64,000 nucleotides of DNA from positions 3,038,001 through 3,102,000 of the forward strand of contig OZ345356.1 of the NCBI GenBank assembly GCA_977006965.1. Direction: 5' to 3'. Below the pieces are notes generated by a model. The model had not been told where the DNA came from. It did no database searches and saw only the letters and a list, made by a program, of their open reading frames with translations. The stretch comes from Phymatolithon calcareum. Its lineage: Eukaryota > Rhodophyta > Florideophyceae > Hapalidiales. Position 1 is the stretch's first letter; the number at the start of each line of letters is the position of its first letter. Positions 1-10,689 of the stretch are shown in pieces. A program made the translations under genes and the position numbers.

Positions 1-665
1 GGTAGGGTATGTGGCGCGGTGATTTTCGAATGTTGGATAGGTGGTTAATTCGCCTTCTCCCCCTGCGCCGCTGACGCGATGATCTTACTTGGAAAATTCC
101 TCGTTGTTTGTGGCTGCAAAAAGTGAAAAACTTGCACCTGAAGAGGACAAGGTGTTTAGACGTCGGACGAAACAATAATTCGGAAAGACTAGAAGCACGA
201 GATAGCAGGGACAATCCTCCTCGATTACTCAAAGCCTGGTTTCTTGCAAGCAGCATGCCCAAGCGACACTAACCATGCGCACGCGATTGTGATGCAGTCG
301 AATTGGTACCGTTTTCCAGCTGAAAATGATCGGCATGTAAAGCACGCCATCGCCTTCGCAAGAAAAGGAGTGCCCGATAAGAAGAAAAGTGAGTAGCTAT
401 CATGGAGGCTGTGGAGACATGGACAAGATGTACGGAGGTTAGAACGCTATTTTCCGCTCTCGAGAGACAGAGATTCCACGCCCGCATCCCGTTATTCGCT
501 GTCGCTCTCAATGCCGTGTACCACCTATCGCAGTTCCATGGCATGTGCCAATCCACAGCAGCCACCTTCTGAAAAGCAAATAGACGAATGTACCGGAGCG
601 CTAAACACATCGCCACACAAAGCGCATCACGCTGTCGTGTTCGACACACAGGCCCGGATAGAAGC

Positions 666-1725
666 TATTGCGCGAACGTGTGCGTCAGCACTCTGTACTG
701 GGAACTTATCACTTTCAAGACGCCCGCCGTGCGGTCTGGGACAAATCTGGCCTGGTTTGTGAGATTGGGAGGTGGAGGGAATCGTGGCGGATTGATGACG
801 AATGGCTTGCATGACATGGCTGGTCCTGCGCGGACGATGCGCTTGGCTTTCCTCAATAGGTTTCTGCACGGGAAGGTTAGCTCCTGGTTTTTGAGATGAT
901 TCTACAACTCTGCGATGCAATTCTACGTACTGTAATGAAAAAAAGGGGAGGCGCGCAACTGTATCATACAGATGAGTCGCTTCCCGGGGTTCATTGAGGG
1001 CGCGAATCACATGGCTGTTTCCTCGACAAACATGGCAACGACGGCCTCGTTCACCAATAATTATTGGCCTCCGAAGATGTGGGCATACTTTAAGTGGAGA
1101 AGCCACGATTGCTCCCTTCGCTTCAGAACCGCCAAGTTTATCAACACTCCGGGATCGACCGTTTCGTCCATCAGGGAATGTGGATCTGTGTAGCCGAGAT
1201 TGGTGTTGTCGCTCTTCATGTACGAGCTGGGTGTGTGCTTCGTTGATAAGCTCTCGTTTGGCGATTCTTAATTCGTCACTGTTTCGCGTTTTGGTGACCT
1301 TGGTTAATTTTTATTTGGGATCATGACGAGCAAGTGTGACGCGTGCACCAACTCTTTTGAGCAGTGTCAGTGGATTGTTTAATTTTCTATCTGCCCATGG
1401 CAATTGCACACCACAGCCGTGACATTTGCAGAGCCGTCCACAAGCAGTCAGGTCGTGCGGGTGAGTTTACAAGTTGCAAAGTGTGGCCAGTTCGTCGAGC
1501 AACGTGCCCTGCCCGAAATGCAAATCCCGAGCCGTTCGAAGATTTTGGTCGTTGGTGGACTGCTCCAGCGCGACAAAAGAATGCGTATCATCCAAAATAA
1601 GATTGTTGAAGATCTTCGCGACGACAGCCGATTTGATCGTCGAGAGCAATTGCAAAACACTGCGCTTGCGCTCCAATAGGACCGTGCCAATGTCAAGTCG
1701 CTTCTTGACGTACAGGGTGCCGAAA
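666..1725 (-). pseudogene. Unidentified Cys-containing pseudogene, copy 1
   Basis: This is the counterpart of the better-preserved frame at 40521-41580. It has the same in-frame stops, plus a one-base insertion near 845 and the 288-bp deletion at 659 that removes the following sequence. Family unknown. Among the copies, several differences inside the 69-codon block 1467-1676 are synonymous in this frame, which weakly supports past coding use. Confidence 0.3.
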
Positions 1726-1945
1726 TTTTACCCGCGACTCGCGCATACTCGCCTCTCTCACCATATTCAATTACCGCTGAGACAAGATTTTACTCCCGCA
1801 TTGTGTTGTCTTTAACCGTGGCGTCATGTCACAAATCTGGCGCGCGCGCATGGTGAAAAGCTCCAGGCGTGTTTCATGGTCTTTCCCATCAAGCAGTGTG
1901 GGCGATTTTCTGGATGGCAGTGACGGTAGGTGATTCGAGCGGGGG

Positions 1946-2383
1946 TTTGAACTTGCGGGGAGCGAGAAGTAAGATGGCTGTGAATAATGCGGGGCTATCG
2001 CATTGCGAGAAGCGAAGTGAGTGACGAGCGCTGATCACAACTGTGTTGTTTGGGGCTTTTCTTTCAAGTGTTGACGAGTTGCTAGATGAAAACGACCGCA
2101 GTTCAGGCGTGCAGGGGCTTGAGTGTGGGTGCACGAAAAATGCGACCTGTGCGAATATTGCGAAGCTATGGCATTGCGAGAAGCAACGTGAGTTGCGAGC
2201 GCTGACCTCAACTGCGATTGTTTGGTGCTTTTCCGTCAAGTGTGGACGAGTTGCTAGGTGGCAGCGACCGCAGCTCAGGCGTGCGGCGGCTTGAGCCTGA
2301 GCGAACGAGAAGTGGGACCCGTTCGAATATCGCGCACCTATGGCATTGCGAAAAGCGAAGTGAGCGACAAGCGCTGACCTCAA
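1946..2383. repeat. Minisatellite, about 168-bp unit, 2.5-3 copies (copy 1)
   Basis: Three successive units share blocks such as GCATTGCGAGAAGC and GACGAGTTGCTAG. Equivalent arrays lie at 32554-32991 and 39867-40300. The long ORFs crossing it in several frames come from a repeat with few stops, and I do not call them genes. Confidence 0.75.
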
Positions 2384-3048
2384 CTGTGTTTGTTTGCTGG
2401 CGGCGGAGAAGTTCGTCCTGGAGCTGGTGCGGTATAGCCAATGCTGTCTTGTCTTGATGCTGACGTGTACCGCGATGAACTGAGAGCCAGGACAATGAAG
2501 TTTTCGTTGACAAATTCTAACAACAGGCAACTTTGCACAGGCTCGTAGGACAAAGGAAATAAGTAAGAGCAGGTAAGAGCAGTCAATAACTCAGTGAGTG
2601 CGTCGAGCAACTCTGCCGGATGGCAAACACCTCTTTGGCGCACGTCGCACAGATTTAATACTGACCCTGCACTGAACAACGCGGCAATGCTAGGTACATC
2701 TCAACCCGTTGCCTGCTGTGATTGTCTCGGAAGCGTGACAACGGTGGTTTGATGGATTCGTTTTTTCATTCCTTCTAGCAAATTTTTGCAACATTTCTGT
2801 AAAGAATCACTTGTGCATCGGACAAACTCGAAAACTAAGTTCTCTCTAGAGCAAGTGCACACAATTCTCTGACATAATATATCCATCAATTAGAAGACTT
2901 AACAAAAGTTTGGACACATAAACCGGAGTGGGAAAGGACCAACTGCCTTCTGCTGCACATAATTAGTAGTCCTGTCGCCCACCAACCCAGAATGAGTGTC
3001 AATCTTCTTTATTTCTTCCAATGTCAAGACCATAACTGCACTATTGAT

Positions 3049-4080
3049 TCAAGACTTCACATCAAGCACTGACATTTGAGTTTCAGAACGAGCGCTCTGT
3101 AGGAGCTGTTCTGCTCGAACGGGATCAGCAGGAATTCCATCTGCGCCATCTCGTAGTAACTTCGACAAGCTGTACATTGCCGCCCCACGAGTTCGCAACT
3201 TCACTCTTCGATCAGGCTGTGCTGGCAAACCCTCAACGCCAGAGTCGACCAAATGCCGTACATTGAAATAAGAAATCCCGGTACCGGCTTCGTTCATAGC
3301 ACGCGTGTAGAGCTCATGTGCTCGAACCGGTTCTTTCGATACGCCGTTTGCGCCAAAGTGCAGTAAGAGTGCAAGACTGTACATTGCATCTGCGGATCCA
3401 GTAGTTTCGATCACACTCGTGTACAGGAGAGCACGAGAGGGGTCAGCCTCCAGGGCGTTAGTGCCATGATGAAGCAGCACAGCAAGATCAGTCATCGCAT
3501 CCACATTGTCGCCCTCATCGATGGCGCGGTTGTACAGCTCTACAGCACGATGCACGTTTGTCGGAACCCTTTCTGCGCCCTCTTTGAGCAACAATGCCAG
3601 TGTATTCATGGCTTTCACATGGTCGCCCTCTTCGATGGCACGGTTGTACAGCTTGAAAGCACGATGCTGCTTTCTGCTCCCAACTGCGTTCATCTCGTCG
3701 CGCACGTTGTCCACATGTTCCATCACATTTTCATTAAGTGCAATCACTATGGTCGGCGAGGGCGGTGTCGGTGGCGTTCTTTGCTTGTTGATTCGAATCT
3801 TGGCGGACACTTGCACTTGAGAAAGATTTTGATCACTGGATACGTCCACTTTTCGAAGATACGCGTGCCCCGAAAATTTTGTCCGGCTCATATCGCTATT
3901 GTGCACAACGGCAAGCGTCACAATTCGAATGCAACTGTGCCACGTGCCTTCGAGGTGTTCGACCGAGATTGTGACGACGACACTGCCAAATTGTTCATTG
4001 ATGAAGATAACGCCGAACAAGACAGTAGTTTCCTGTGAGTTCTTATATGGATGTGAACCCGAGAATGCATTTGTGGTCAT
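3049..4080 (-). CDS. Sel1-repeat protein, 343 aa, with unique N-terminal part
   Basis: From about residue 125 to the end, roughly six Sel1-like helical repeats of 36-38 residues can be read. Examples of the pattern are KLYNRAIEEGD, AMNTLALLLKEGAE and AMYSLALLLHFGANGV. Sel1/TPR-like solenoids are protein-interaction scaffolds, so no enzymatic role is implied. Residues 1 to about 108 (beta-rich, ending in a Pro/Thr-rich linker, TPPTPPSPT) are absent from the two other copies and join the shared module at IVIALNEN. This is the only one of the three Sel1 copies that is open end to end, but its start codon and the reality of its N-terminus are uncertain. Repeats 1-2 differ from copies 2 and 3 by many substitutions. 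Confidence 0.7.
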   Translation of the reverse strand: MTTNAFSGSHPYKNSQETTVLFGVIFINEQFGSVVVTISVEHLEGTWHSCIRIVTLAVVHNSDMSRTKFSGHAYLRKVDVSSDQNLSQVQVSAKIRINKQRTPPTPPSPTIVIALNENVMEHVDNVRDEMNAVGSRKQHRAFKLYNRAIEEGDHVKAMNTLALLLKEGAERVPTNVHRAVELYNRAIDEGDNVDAMTDLAVLLHHGTNALEADPSRALLYTSVIETTGSADAMYSLALLLHFGANGVSKEPVRAHELYTRAMNEAGTGISYFNVRHLVDSGVEGLPAQPDRRVKLRTRGAAMYSLSKLLRDGADGIPADPVRAEQLLQSARSETQMSVLDVKS

Positions 4081-4261
4081 TAGGCTATGTGCGCTCTGTG
4101 CTGTTAGAATTTACGCCTCCGTTAGTTGTAGATAAGCACAGAGGGTATATTTTCAGTACAAATCAGAGATATAACCAACTTAACAACTTGGGGATGATCA
4201 AGGTCATGGGAGGAAAATTTCCAACAGGATCCGTTCTGCGTTCGATTTACTAACTTTTCCG

Positions 4262-4468
4262 AGCTTTTGAATCCATCCTCATTTGAAGACTGGGTCCTCA
4301 ATTGAGGACGTTCGGCACATGGACACTAGTGTCTAGTTTACGAGAGCCACTCAAATGCCGGGAACAGTTTCATATTTCTAGCGTCTTTGCAGGTACCGGT
4401 CTATCGCCGTAAACTAGAAACTAATGTCTATATGACGAACACCCTCAGTTGAGGGTGGATTAAAAGCT
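4262..4468. repeat. Imperfect inverted repeat (fold-back or MITE-like)
   Basis: The left arm begins GAGCTTTTGAATCCATCCTC and runs to the GTCTAGTTTACG block near 4345. The right arm, from about 4410 to 4468, is its imperfect reverse complement, ending GGTGGATTAAAAGCTC. The left arm carries a few extra bases. No ORF is supported inside. It could be a small non-autonomous element. Confidence 0.5.
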
Positions 4469-5014
4469 CAAAAAATTTTTCAAAAGAACTCGGAACAGTT
4501 TTTCAGCGTCAGACTCAGAAAGGAGACCTCTTGTTCTTGGTTTGTAGTACTACTTTTACTACTTTAAGACCGTGACGTCTGCCGGTAGGAACGAATATCT
4601 GCAGGTCACTCAGAAAATACACATCTACAGTGTCTCGAGAAAAAGCACCGCGCCGAGTGGCCGGTGCAGCCGTAAACACCAAAGAATCATCAGTGACAAG
4701 TCCCGCAGAGTACTGCGTACTATACGGAGCGTTTTCGAGTCTAAAAAGGGGAACAGCACTGTTTTAGAGGTGGACGCTTACGAAGTCAAGAGCTGCTCGA
4801 GCACGTCACTTAGCGTGAAATGGGTCATTAAGATGATTCAACGAGTCCACATGCGAACAATTTCTTCTTTGGCATCCGCAAGGCTGAAATGAATAGCACG
4901 AATGGAGGCTAAAATTTTCAGAATAATCGTCCCCACTAGTTGGGCACAAACAGATTTATGTAACTCTACTATGGGGAACAAGTATATTCTTGCTCCTTCA
5001 TTTTAAAACGGTTG
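4469..5014. other. No gene recognised
   Basis: Short ORFs only (one of 106 codons at 4572-4892). Low-complexity basic translation without recognisable motifs. Confidence 0.4.
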
Positions 5015-5425
5015 ATGACCAAAGCCAGGCTCTCAGAGTATCTCCAGTGCGTCACATTCACTGTGAAACCAAGTGAACAAGGCGCTATGTCGCCCGTACA
5101 GTACTGATGGGCGCTCGTTCAGGATTATGCCGATGCTATTAATGATCTCAGAAAACCCGCTCTGTCTCTGTTTGGAGATGGTGCAGCTCGTACTGAAAAT
5201 GACAAGACGACTGCAGTTCCACTGCTAGTTCTTCAGCAATGTATTCGTAGCGTACTGAAGCATCTTAGTCACTTCCATGCTGAAGTTGAGATGTCGCAGT
5301 ATCGCAGTGTCCTCACAACAACTGTGCGCCATAGCGTAGCATGGACAATTGTCGCAGTTCCTGCGACACAACATTTGTTGAAAGAGACTGGTCAAAGCAG
5401 GGTGTCGTGTTTATTCCCATATTGA
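5015..5425 (+). pseudogene. Unidentified short ORF with one in-frame TGA
   Basis: A frame of 137 codons is open except for TGA at 5105-5107. The translation on both sides looks protein-like: it has LSEYLQCVTFTVKPSEQ before the stop and DYADAINDLRKPALSLFGDG after it, with amphipathic helices and no low complexity. It lies just outside the left terminus of the large mobile element. Family unknown. It may be a truncated host gene. Confidence 0.3.
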
Positions 5426-5570
5426 TCTGATGACCTGCGCATTGAGTCGGTCGATCTCCCTGGTGTGGGCACGAGGAGTAAAATCCGAAAATCTGTTTCC
5501 AATAAAGACGGGACGCAGACGGGACCCGATGTCGCAGACACGGTTCTTGCAGAGAGTGCAAAGTGATGCC

Positions 5571-7990
5571 GCGTTTCCATTTCAACAAGTGGGTTATTTG
5601 CAACTAAGAAAGTCATCACGACGGACTGACGGCCACTTGACCGAAATGTCTCTCAGAGTTCTGCATCGCGGAGTTTTTCAATACGAGCATCATTGTACAC
5701 TACTAAACTAGAACCATGGCGAATTAAGAAAGGCCAAGGACGAATACTTTGCTCAATACTCAATAGCTGACGACTCAACGAAACCTTTATCTGTAATGAA
5801 AATAAAACGTTGCAGACCTTTCAATCACAAGCATGCATTCGTGAGTAGGCGCGTTCGCGAGCCATACATGTGGGTGACAATTAATTGATTTCGTCAACAT
5901 ATCATAATTATATCAGAACATTTTACTGAAATTTAAGAAATCGGTCACCCTACACGACACCGAAGAGCATAAAACCCTAACATAGGTGACCCCCTGAGTT
6001 TTTCTCGGACAATGAGCAAGACCATCTTCTCCATCCCGTATTGTCAAGGTGGACCGACTCTTGGATCCACTAAGCGCCCTCGTATAGCCCATCAATTAAT
6101 CTCCCAAGAAGGGAGCTCGGCGCACACTCCTCCATACAGCCTACCTCTCAGCACCGTTCTTGTGGTCAGCGATCCGTGAGAGGCACCCTACGTGGGGTAC
6201 CCAATTCTCAGGATCGCCCCCGGTGATCTGACCTCAGAGCGGGGCACCGAGAGGTAGACTGGGTGAGAGTGCATTACTTTCCGGAGCTAAGAAGTTTTCG
6301 CGCGCACTCAGCCCAAGGAACTCACGTTTTTCGACTATCCAGCCTATGACACGAAGCACTGTTGGAGCGGATCTTTTTTCGTGCGCTCAGCCCCGTGTGA
6401 AGCAGTGAATGAATATCCCAGCAATTATTAGTCACTGTTTACCAGCTTCCGGTACTGTGCTCTATTCTCCGTACGAAGTGAGCTCTGGCGAAGATTTAAA
6501 GAGTACAGCTCTCTGCGTCTCACAATCTTGCGGTTTAGATTTCGCAAGATTGAATACTAAGAAAAGTTTATGGAAAGCTCTACGTCTGCGTTCTGTCACC
6601 GAATTCATTATATATATTCGAATTGTACAATTCAGTACTGTACACTATACTGTTTATAGTCTCTTCAGTACAATACATAGCAGTATAAGGTAAATTCATA
6701 GAATTAACAGCCTTCAGTTCATTTGTTGCTAATAGGGTGTAGAAAATTGCGAATCTTCGCGGAAGATCGTATATCAATACTGTTGGACACCGAGATGGCT
6801 GTTGAGAATGGGCTCTATATAGCTAATGATCTACTATTGGATGGCGCATTGATTTGATCGCTCTCAAAGTGGGTATTTGTTTTGTGACTCACACCAACGT
6901 CGCGGTTGCGTTTGTGCTTCATAGGCTTCGTGCAGGGTGTCTGATTCCTATTTTACTGAAGTAAGTGTCATGGTGTACCCTAAACATAAACTAATCTCTG
7001 CGCGGGCTCGGCTTTTTCAATTTTTGTTGCTGTCCTCTCCAGGGGACGTATTTAGTTCAGATGAATTTATCTACGTGTCGATTTCGCATGAAGACGAGTA
7101 CTGTAAATGAACATTCTTCTCACGGGAAGTGCATCCGAGATTCCACGTCGTGCGTTGGCGCTCCGAATCTGGAATGCTCTAATGTACAGTACCAAAACTG
7201 CGTCGTCAAGTCCAATACTGTAATTTATATCCAAGGTCGTCGCAGTAATATTGATTTCCAGTTGTCATTTCAAAAACCTTAATCTTTTTGAATAATTATC
7301 TCCTCATACCCGTGATAAAAATGAGCTCGACTGACATCTTCCAAGCCTGTACATCCGTTGACCCGGGCACAAGGGACTGTGTTGCTTCATAATGTTTTTC
7401 TGTGCACAGGAACGTTTTTCACTCCTTTCCAAAAATTACCAGATACTGCACAGTACTCATTCTTCGCTGAGCCCTCTTCCTAGCGTCTCACTTGGATGCA
7501 GCTGCAGACTTTAAGAAAAAGTGATAATATCACATTCTTGAGCTCTTCTTGCTCTATGCCCACAATTACAACCCTTCCCAAGAATCCCGCTCTCATCGAT
7601 TGCCCCCAACCAATAGTCTCAATTATAATCTCGTGAGTACGTGCCCAAACTGTGGATAGGGCATCAAAATCTTCTGCTTCTTTCCTCCCCCGTGTGACAT
7701 TCATGGGAAATCATCCGAGAGAAACTCCGTCTGAAAGAACAGTGTAACGTGGCGAACATTCCCTCATCCTTTGTACGTGGCGTAACGCGTTTTTCAGACG
7801 TGACTGTCACAAGCTTCAACGCAGTGGTCTGCATATGGAACGCCGTGAAGAATAGGTCTTTCATGAATGATCTCGCCCTTTTACAGCTGCCATATACATC
7901 AGACTCATACAATAAAAAGAAACAACGATCTCCAACGGCTTAAAGACTTCCCTTGCCATGCATACAGATGTCACCCGCGCACACTAAGTG
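5571..7990 (+). repeat. Left inverted terminus (blocks R-b-d-c)
   Basis: Block R (5571-6780) includes a GC-rich conserved stretch with GGGGTACCC and GAGAGGCACCCTACG. Block b (6870-7300), block d (7300-7480) and block c (7480-7990) follow. All are found reverse-complemented in the order c-d-b-R at 12490-14847. Block c contains ORF 7749-7943, whose inverted counterpart 12566-12778 keeps the same reading frame start. Confidence 0.7.
6870..7470 (+). repeat. Direct repeat b-d, first copy
   Basis: Matches 7985-8640 in the same orientation. Shared stretches include CTACGTGTCGATTT, AAGTGCATCCGAGATTCCAC and ATTGATTTCCAGTTGTC. This copy has lost most of the cysteines seen in the ORF of the second copy. 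Confidence 0.7.
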
Positions 7991-8640
7991 GGATTCTTTT
8001 CTGTGACTTGCACCACTGTTGCGGTTGCGTATGTACATCATTCCCTCCGGACAGGGTGCCTGATTCTTATTTTCTGGTGGACGTGTAATAGTGTATCGTG
8101 AACATAGATTAGTCTCTGCGCGATCCCAGCTTTTCTCATTTCCCTTGCAGTCTTTTCAAGAATGTCGTCGCTTGTTCAGACGAATTCATCTACGTGTCGA
8201 TTTTGCAATGAAACGAGTACTGTAAATAGCCATTTCTCTCACTGTAAGTGCATCCGAGATTCCACATCGTGCCTTGGCGCTCCAAATCTGGAATGCTCAA
8301 ATGTGCACTACCAAAACTGCAACTTAAAGTCCAGTACTGTAAATTTTATCCAAGGTCGTCGCAATTATATTGATTTCCAGTTGTCTTTTCGCGGTCATTT
8401 CAAGAACCATTATCTCTTTGAATAATTATATCCTCACACCCGCGATAATAATGAGCCTGACTGACATCTTCAAAGCCTGAACTGTCCTTGAACTGGGCAC
8501 CGGGGACTGTGTGTCTTTATAATGATGGTCTAGACACAGAAACCTCTTTCCCTCCTTTCCAAAACTCCCTGTTACTCCACAGTATTCTTTTCTCGTCGAG
8601 CCGTCTTTTCCAGGGTCTCACTTACATGCAACTGCACCAC
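7985..8640 (+). repeat. Direct repeat b-d, second copy, immediately upstream of the recombinase-like gene
   Basis: Second copy of block b-d. It contains an 87-codon ORF (8162-8425) with CRFCNE, HCKC and further Cys residues. A T/C-rich stretch ending in TTGCAG precedes it and could be a 3' splice site. This copy probably serves as the 5' region of the following gene, but no promoter motif is evident. Confidence 0.6.
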
Positions 8641-8713
8641 GGTACTTCAAGTCTTATCCGAGTTGTCGATTGGCGTGTGAAGGCCGCTTCTTACGCGGCA
8701 AAGCACTCCTACC

Positions 8714-9418
8714 ATGCCCAAATCAAGAAATTTGCGCAAGAGACTTCATCCAGTATCTCTGTCGAGGAGAGAGGAAGAATTGGAACAGACTCGGCGTTCA
8801 TCGTCATCTAGAAGTGACGAATACTCCAGTTCTGACAACCGCGGCGACGATGTGATCGGTCTTGGCTTCCCTAAGTCAAAGCTCAAATTTAAGGCCGTTG
8901 AGAAAAATCAAAGAAAGCGCACGCGAAGCCGACTATCTCGTTCCAGGCGACACAAATCTCGCCGTCTCGAGGCTTCCGACTCATCGTCGTCTGAAGAAGA
9001 AGTGAGCGACGACACAGCGGAAGCTTGGAGAATTGTTGTTGAGACAATTCCGAAGCTATTCTTTTCCGGAGACGCTGCATGCTTTACTAACGTGGATACT
9101 AAGCAAATTTACTCCGGCGTTCAGGTCAACCACTGTTGCCTAATGGACCTGAAGTCGATATACGACCAGCGTTTCGACGCGCATGGACAACTCGGTTATG
9201 AGCCTGCTATGTACAAGGGACTGAAGTCTGTTATTGGCCAGCTGATTCGTTTCCTGGTCGCCTCAGGAAAGATAACACCGTTGCTTTCCGCTCACTATGG
9301 AAAGAAGGAAAACTTTTTCGAGCAGCAAACCACAGGGACGCAATTAAAGTGTTCATTGGACATTTTAAAGCGAACAATGCAGCATCAACTGTCTCGTTCA
9401 AGGCTGCCCAGCTTGTGA
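8714..9418 (+). CDS. N-terminal part of recombinase-like element protein (before frameshift)
   Basis: Residues 1 to about 95 are rich in Arg-Ser dipeptides and acidic Ser clusters (RKRTRSRLSRSRRHK, DSSSSEEEVSDD), typical of a nuclear, DNA- or RNA-binding tail. A folded helical segment follows (about residues 100-200). True homology to the next ORF leaves this frame at a run of five T (9314-9318). Beyond it, the +1-related frame reads RAANHRDAIKVFIGHFK and continues into 9349-10470, so the last 35 residues here are probably out of frame. One gene of about 585 codons split by a single-base change is the simplest reading. Programmed frameshifting is possible but unproven. Confidence 0.6.
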   Translation: MPKSRNLRKRLHPVSLSRREEELEQTRRSSSSRSDEYSSSDNRGDDVIGLGFPKSKLKFKAVEKNQRKRTRSRLSRSRRHKSRRLEASDSSSSEEEVSDDTAEAWRIVVETIPKLFFSGDAACFTNVDTKQIYSGVQVNHCCLMDLKSIYDQRFDAHGQLGYEPAMYKGLKSVIGQLIRFLVASGKITPLLSAHYGKKENFFEQQTTGTQLKCSLDILKRTMQHQLSRSRLPSL

Positions 9419-10470
9419 CCTTTTTCGACCACGCCGAATCGTTTTTTGTGCGAACGGGTGATGTTTCCCAAGAAAGGAATGCTGCAGGAATTGCGGACTA
9501 TCTTCGTGGAACTTGCGCTAGCTACAAGAGAGAATCACGAAAGAGAACATCACTCGGGAAAAGTCATCATGTACGGTCAAGACTGTGCAACGTTCTTCTA
9601 CCGGCAGACTTCTGCGCTCTTTCCTCTATTGCGAGCAGCAAGCTAAATGCCCTTCGACAATCGTTTACGAACATGGTAAAGAAGGCGCCCAGTACAGATC
9701 GGAGAAAGCTTTTGTTCGAATACTTTGACAAGAAACCCAAAGTGGTGCAGAAATGGAGCATCAATTTCATCTCTTTTCTGGTACTGAACGGCGGCGGGCA
9801 ACGGTCACAAGCGTACTGCCAAGCGCAATGTCCTCCTCTCTCACATATAAGAGCTCTAAGCAAAGATGTAGAGCGCGTCGGATGTTTTTCGTTGCCAACT
9901 CTTCGGGAGAAACGTACAAGAGAAACTGACCTCCCTGAGTTTGTTCTCCCTGGTGCCGTATATCCGTTCGTCGCTTTTCATGCGGAATACATTCGTCCGT
10001 ACCTGGTCCAGGAATTTGGACTCAAAGAGCTTCCTCTGCTGATAGACACCCGCTGCCCACGGGCTTTGAAAGAGCATTCTATCTTGTCAACCGTGCGATC
10101 CTTCCTGAAGAACGAAGATCCGGAGCTTTGTTCTCTCACCCTGATGAACATTCGCTCAAGCTATGCGACAATGGCAGTCACAATGTACCAGAGGGGGAAA
10201 ATGTTCAAGGAAATGAACGAAAACTCTTTCATTACCTTTCTCGCCAAGATCATGAACACAAGCAAAGAAATGGTAAAGGAGACGTATACCGCCTGCACGA
10301 AAGAGAGTACGCTGCAAGCTGCGTCAAGATTGGCGAACCTCGTTCAAGACCTTGAATGTGGCAGAGGAGAAAGTGAAGATGAAGAACGAGAAGTCGAAAT
10401 ATCATCCTCCGACGAAGTCATTTGCGAAGCAATTGACCCCCCTAACAAACATGTGATGTTTAAACTTTAG
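9349..10470 (+). CDS. Putative tyrosine-recombinase-like protein (C-terminal part of split gene)
   Basis: The N-terminal 90 residues form a helical segment resembling the core-binding domain of tyrosine recombinases (VSFKAAQLVTFFDHAESFF). Near the C-terminus, LTLMNIRSSYATM resembles the box II Arg region. FLAKIMNTSKEMVKETY, 30-45 residues later, resembles the stretch leading to the catalytic Tyr. The usual HxxR His is not obvious and box I Arg cannot be fixed by eye. The tail is acidic. If correct, it would cut and join the element's DNA ends through a covalent Tyr intermediate, as in Crypton- or DIRS-type elements. It faces the zinc-finger gene across an inner inverted repeat. A degenerate or different transposase is an alternative. 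Confidence 0.6.
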   Translation: MFIGHFKANNAASTVSFKAAQLVTFFDHAESFFVRTGDVSQERNAAGIADYLRGTCASYKRESRKRTSLGKSHHVRSRLCNVLLPADFCALSSIASSKLNALRQSFTNMVKKAPSTDRRKLLFEYFDKKPKVVQKWSINFISFLVLNGGGQRSQAYCQAQCPPLSHIRALSKDVERVGCFSLPTLREKRTRETDLPEFVLPGAVYPFVAFHAEYIRPYLVQEFGLKELPLLIDTRCPRALKEHSILSTVRSFLKNEDPELCSLTLMNIRSSYATMAVTMYQRGKMFKEMNENSFITFLAKIMNTSKEMVKETYTACTKESTLQAASRLANLVQDLECGRGESEDEEREVEISSSDEVICEAIDPPNKHVMFKL

Positions 10471-10689
10471 AATAGTAGCTTAAAGACGACACATTATACA
10501 ATAATCGCATAACTTATACTAGCGGAAGGATACAATGTAGTACCACAAAGGGATGCAGCCCGCACAGTAGATTCGGAGCCCGTACTATAACTTACTAAAC
10601 AAAGGGGACTCTTTGCGCTTCTGGGGGTCTGGCTGCGACTATTGGGCGGACAAGTGCGCGTGTTGTAAAGTTTTGTATACGCAAGGCGT

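Larger units (their letters stand above)
1..3757. repeat. Copy 1 of a three-copy low-copy repeat unit (truncated by window start)
   Basis: This stretch matches 30321-34365 in the same orientation and 38493-42540 inverted. The offset is 30320 up to about position 659 and 30608 after it, so copy 1 lacks 288 bp present in the other two (30979-31266 in copy 2). Homology ends near 3757, inside the Sel1 gene, where the upstream coding sequence becomes unrelated. Copy 1 is clearly more diverged than the two palindrome arms are from each other. It contains a damaged Cys-containing ORF, a minisatellite of about 168 bp and a Sel1-repeat gene. Confidence 0.9.

Noticed and set aside
269-649. 126-codon minus ORF, also at 30589-30969 and 41834-42295
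   Set aside because: Conserved because the DNA is duplicated. The few differences are mainly amino-acid changing, so no coding constraint is visible.
3466-4038. 190-codon plus ORF opposite the Sel1 gene, with similar ones at 34077-34439 and 38419-38781
   Set aside because: Antisense shadow of the Sel1 repeats.
6180-6260. Structured GC-rich core of block R as an rRNA, snRNA or tRNA gene
   Set aside because: Does not match 5S, tRNA or snRNA consensus elements by eye and evolves with the element's termini.
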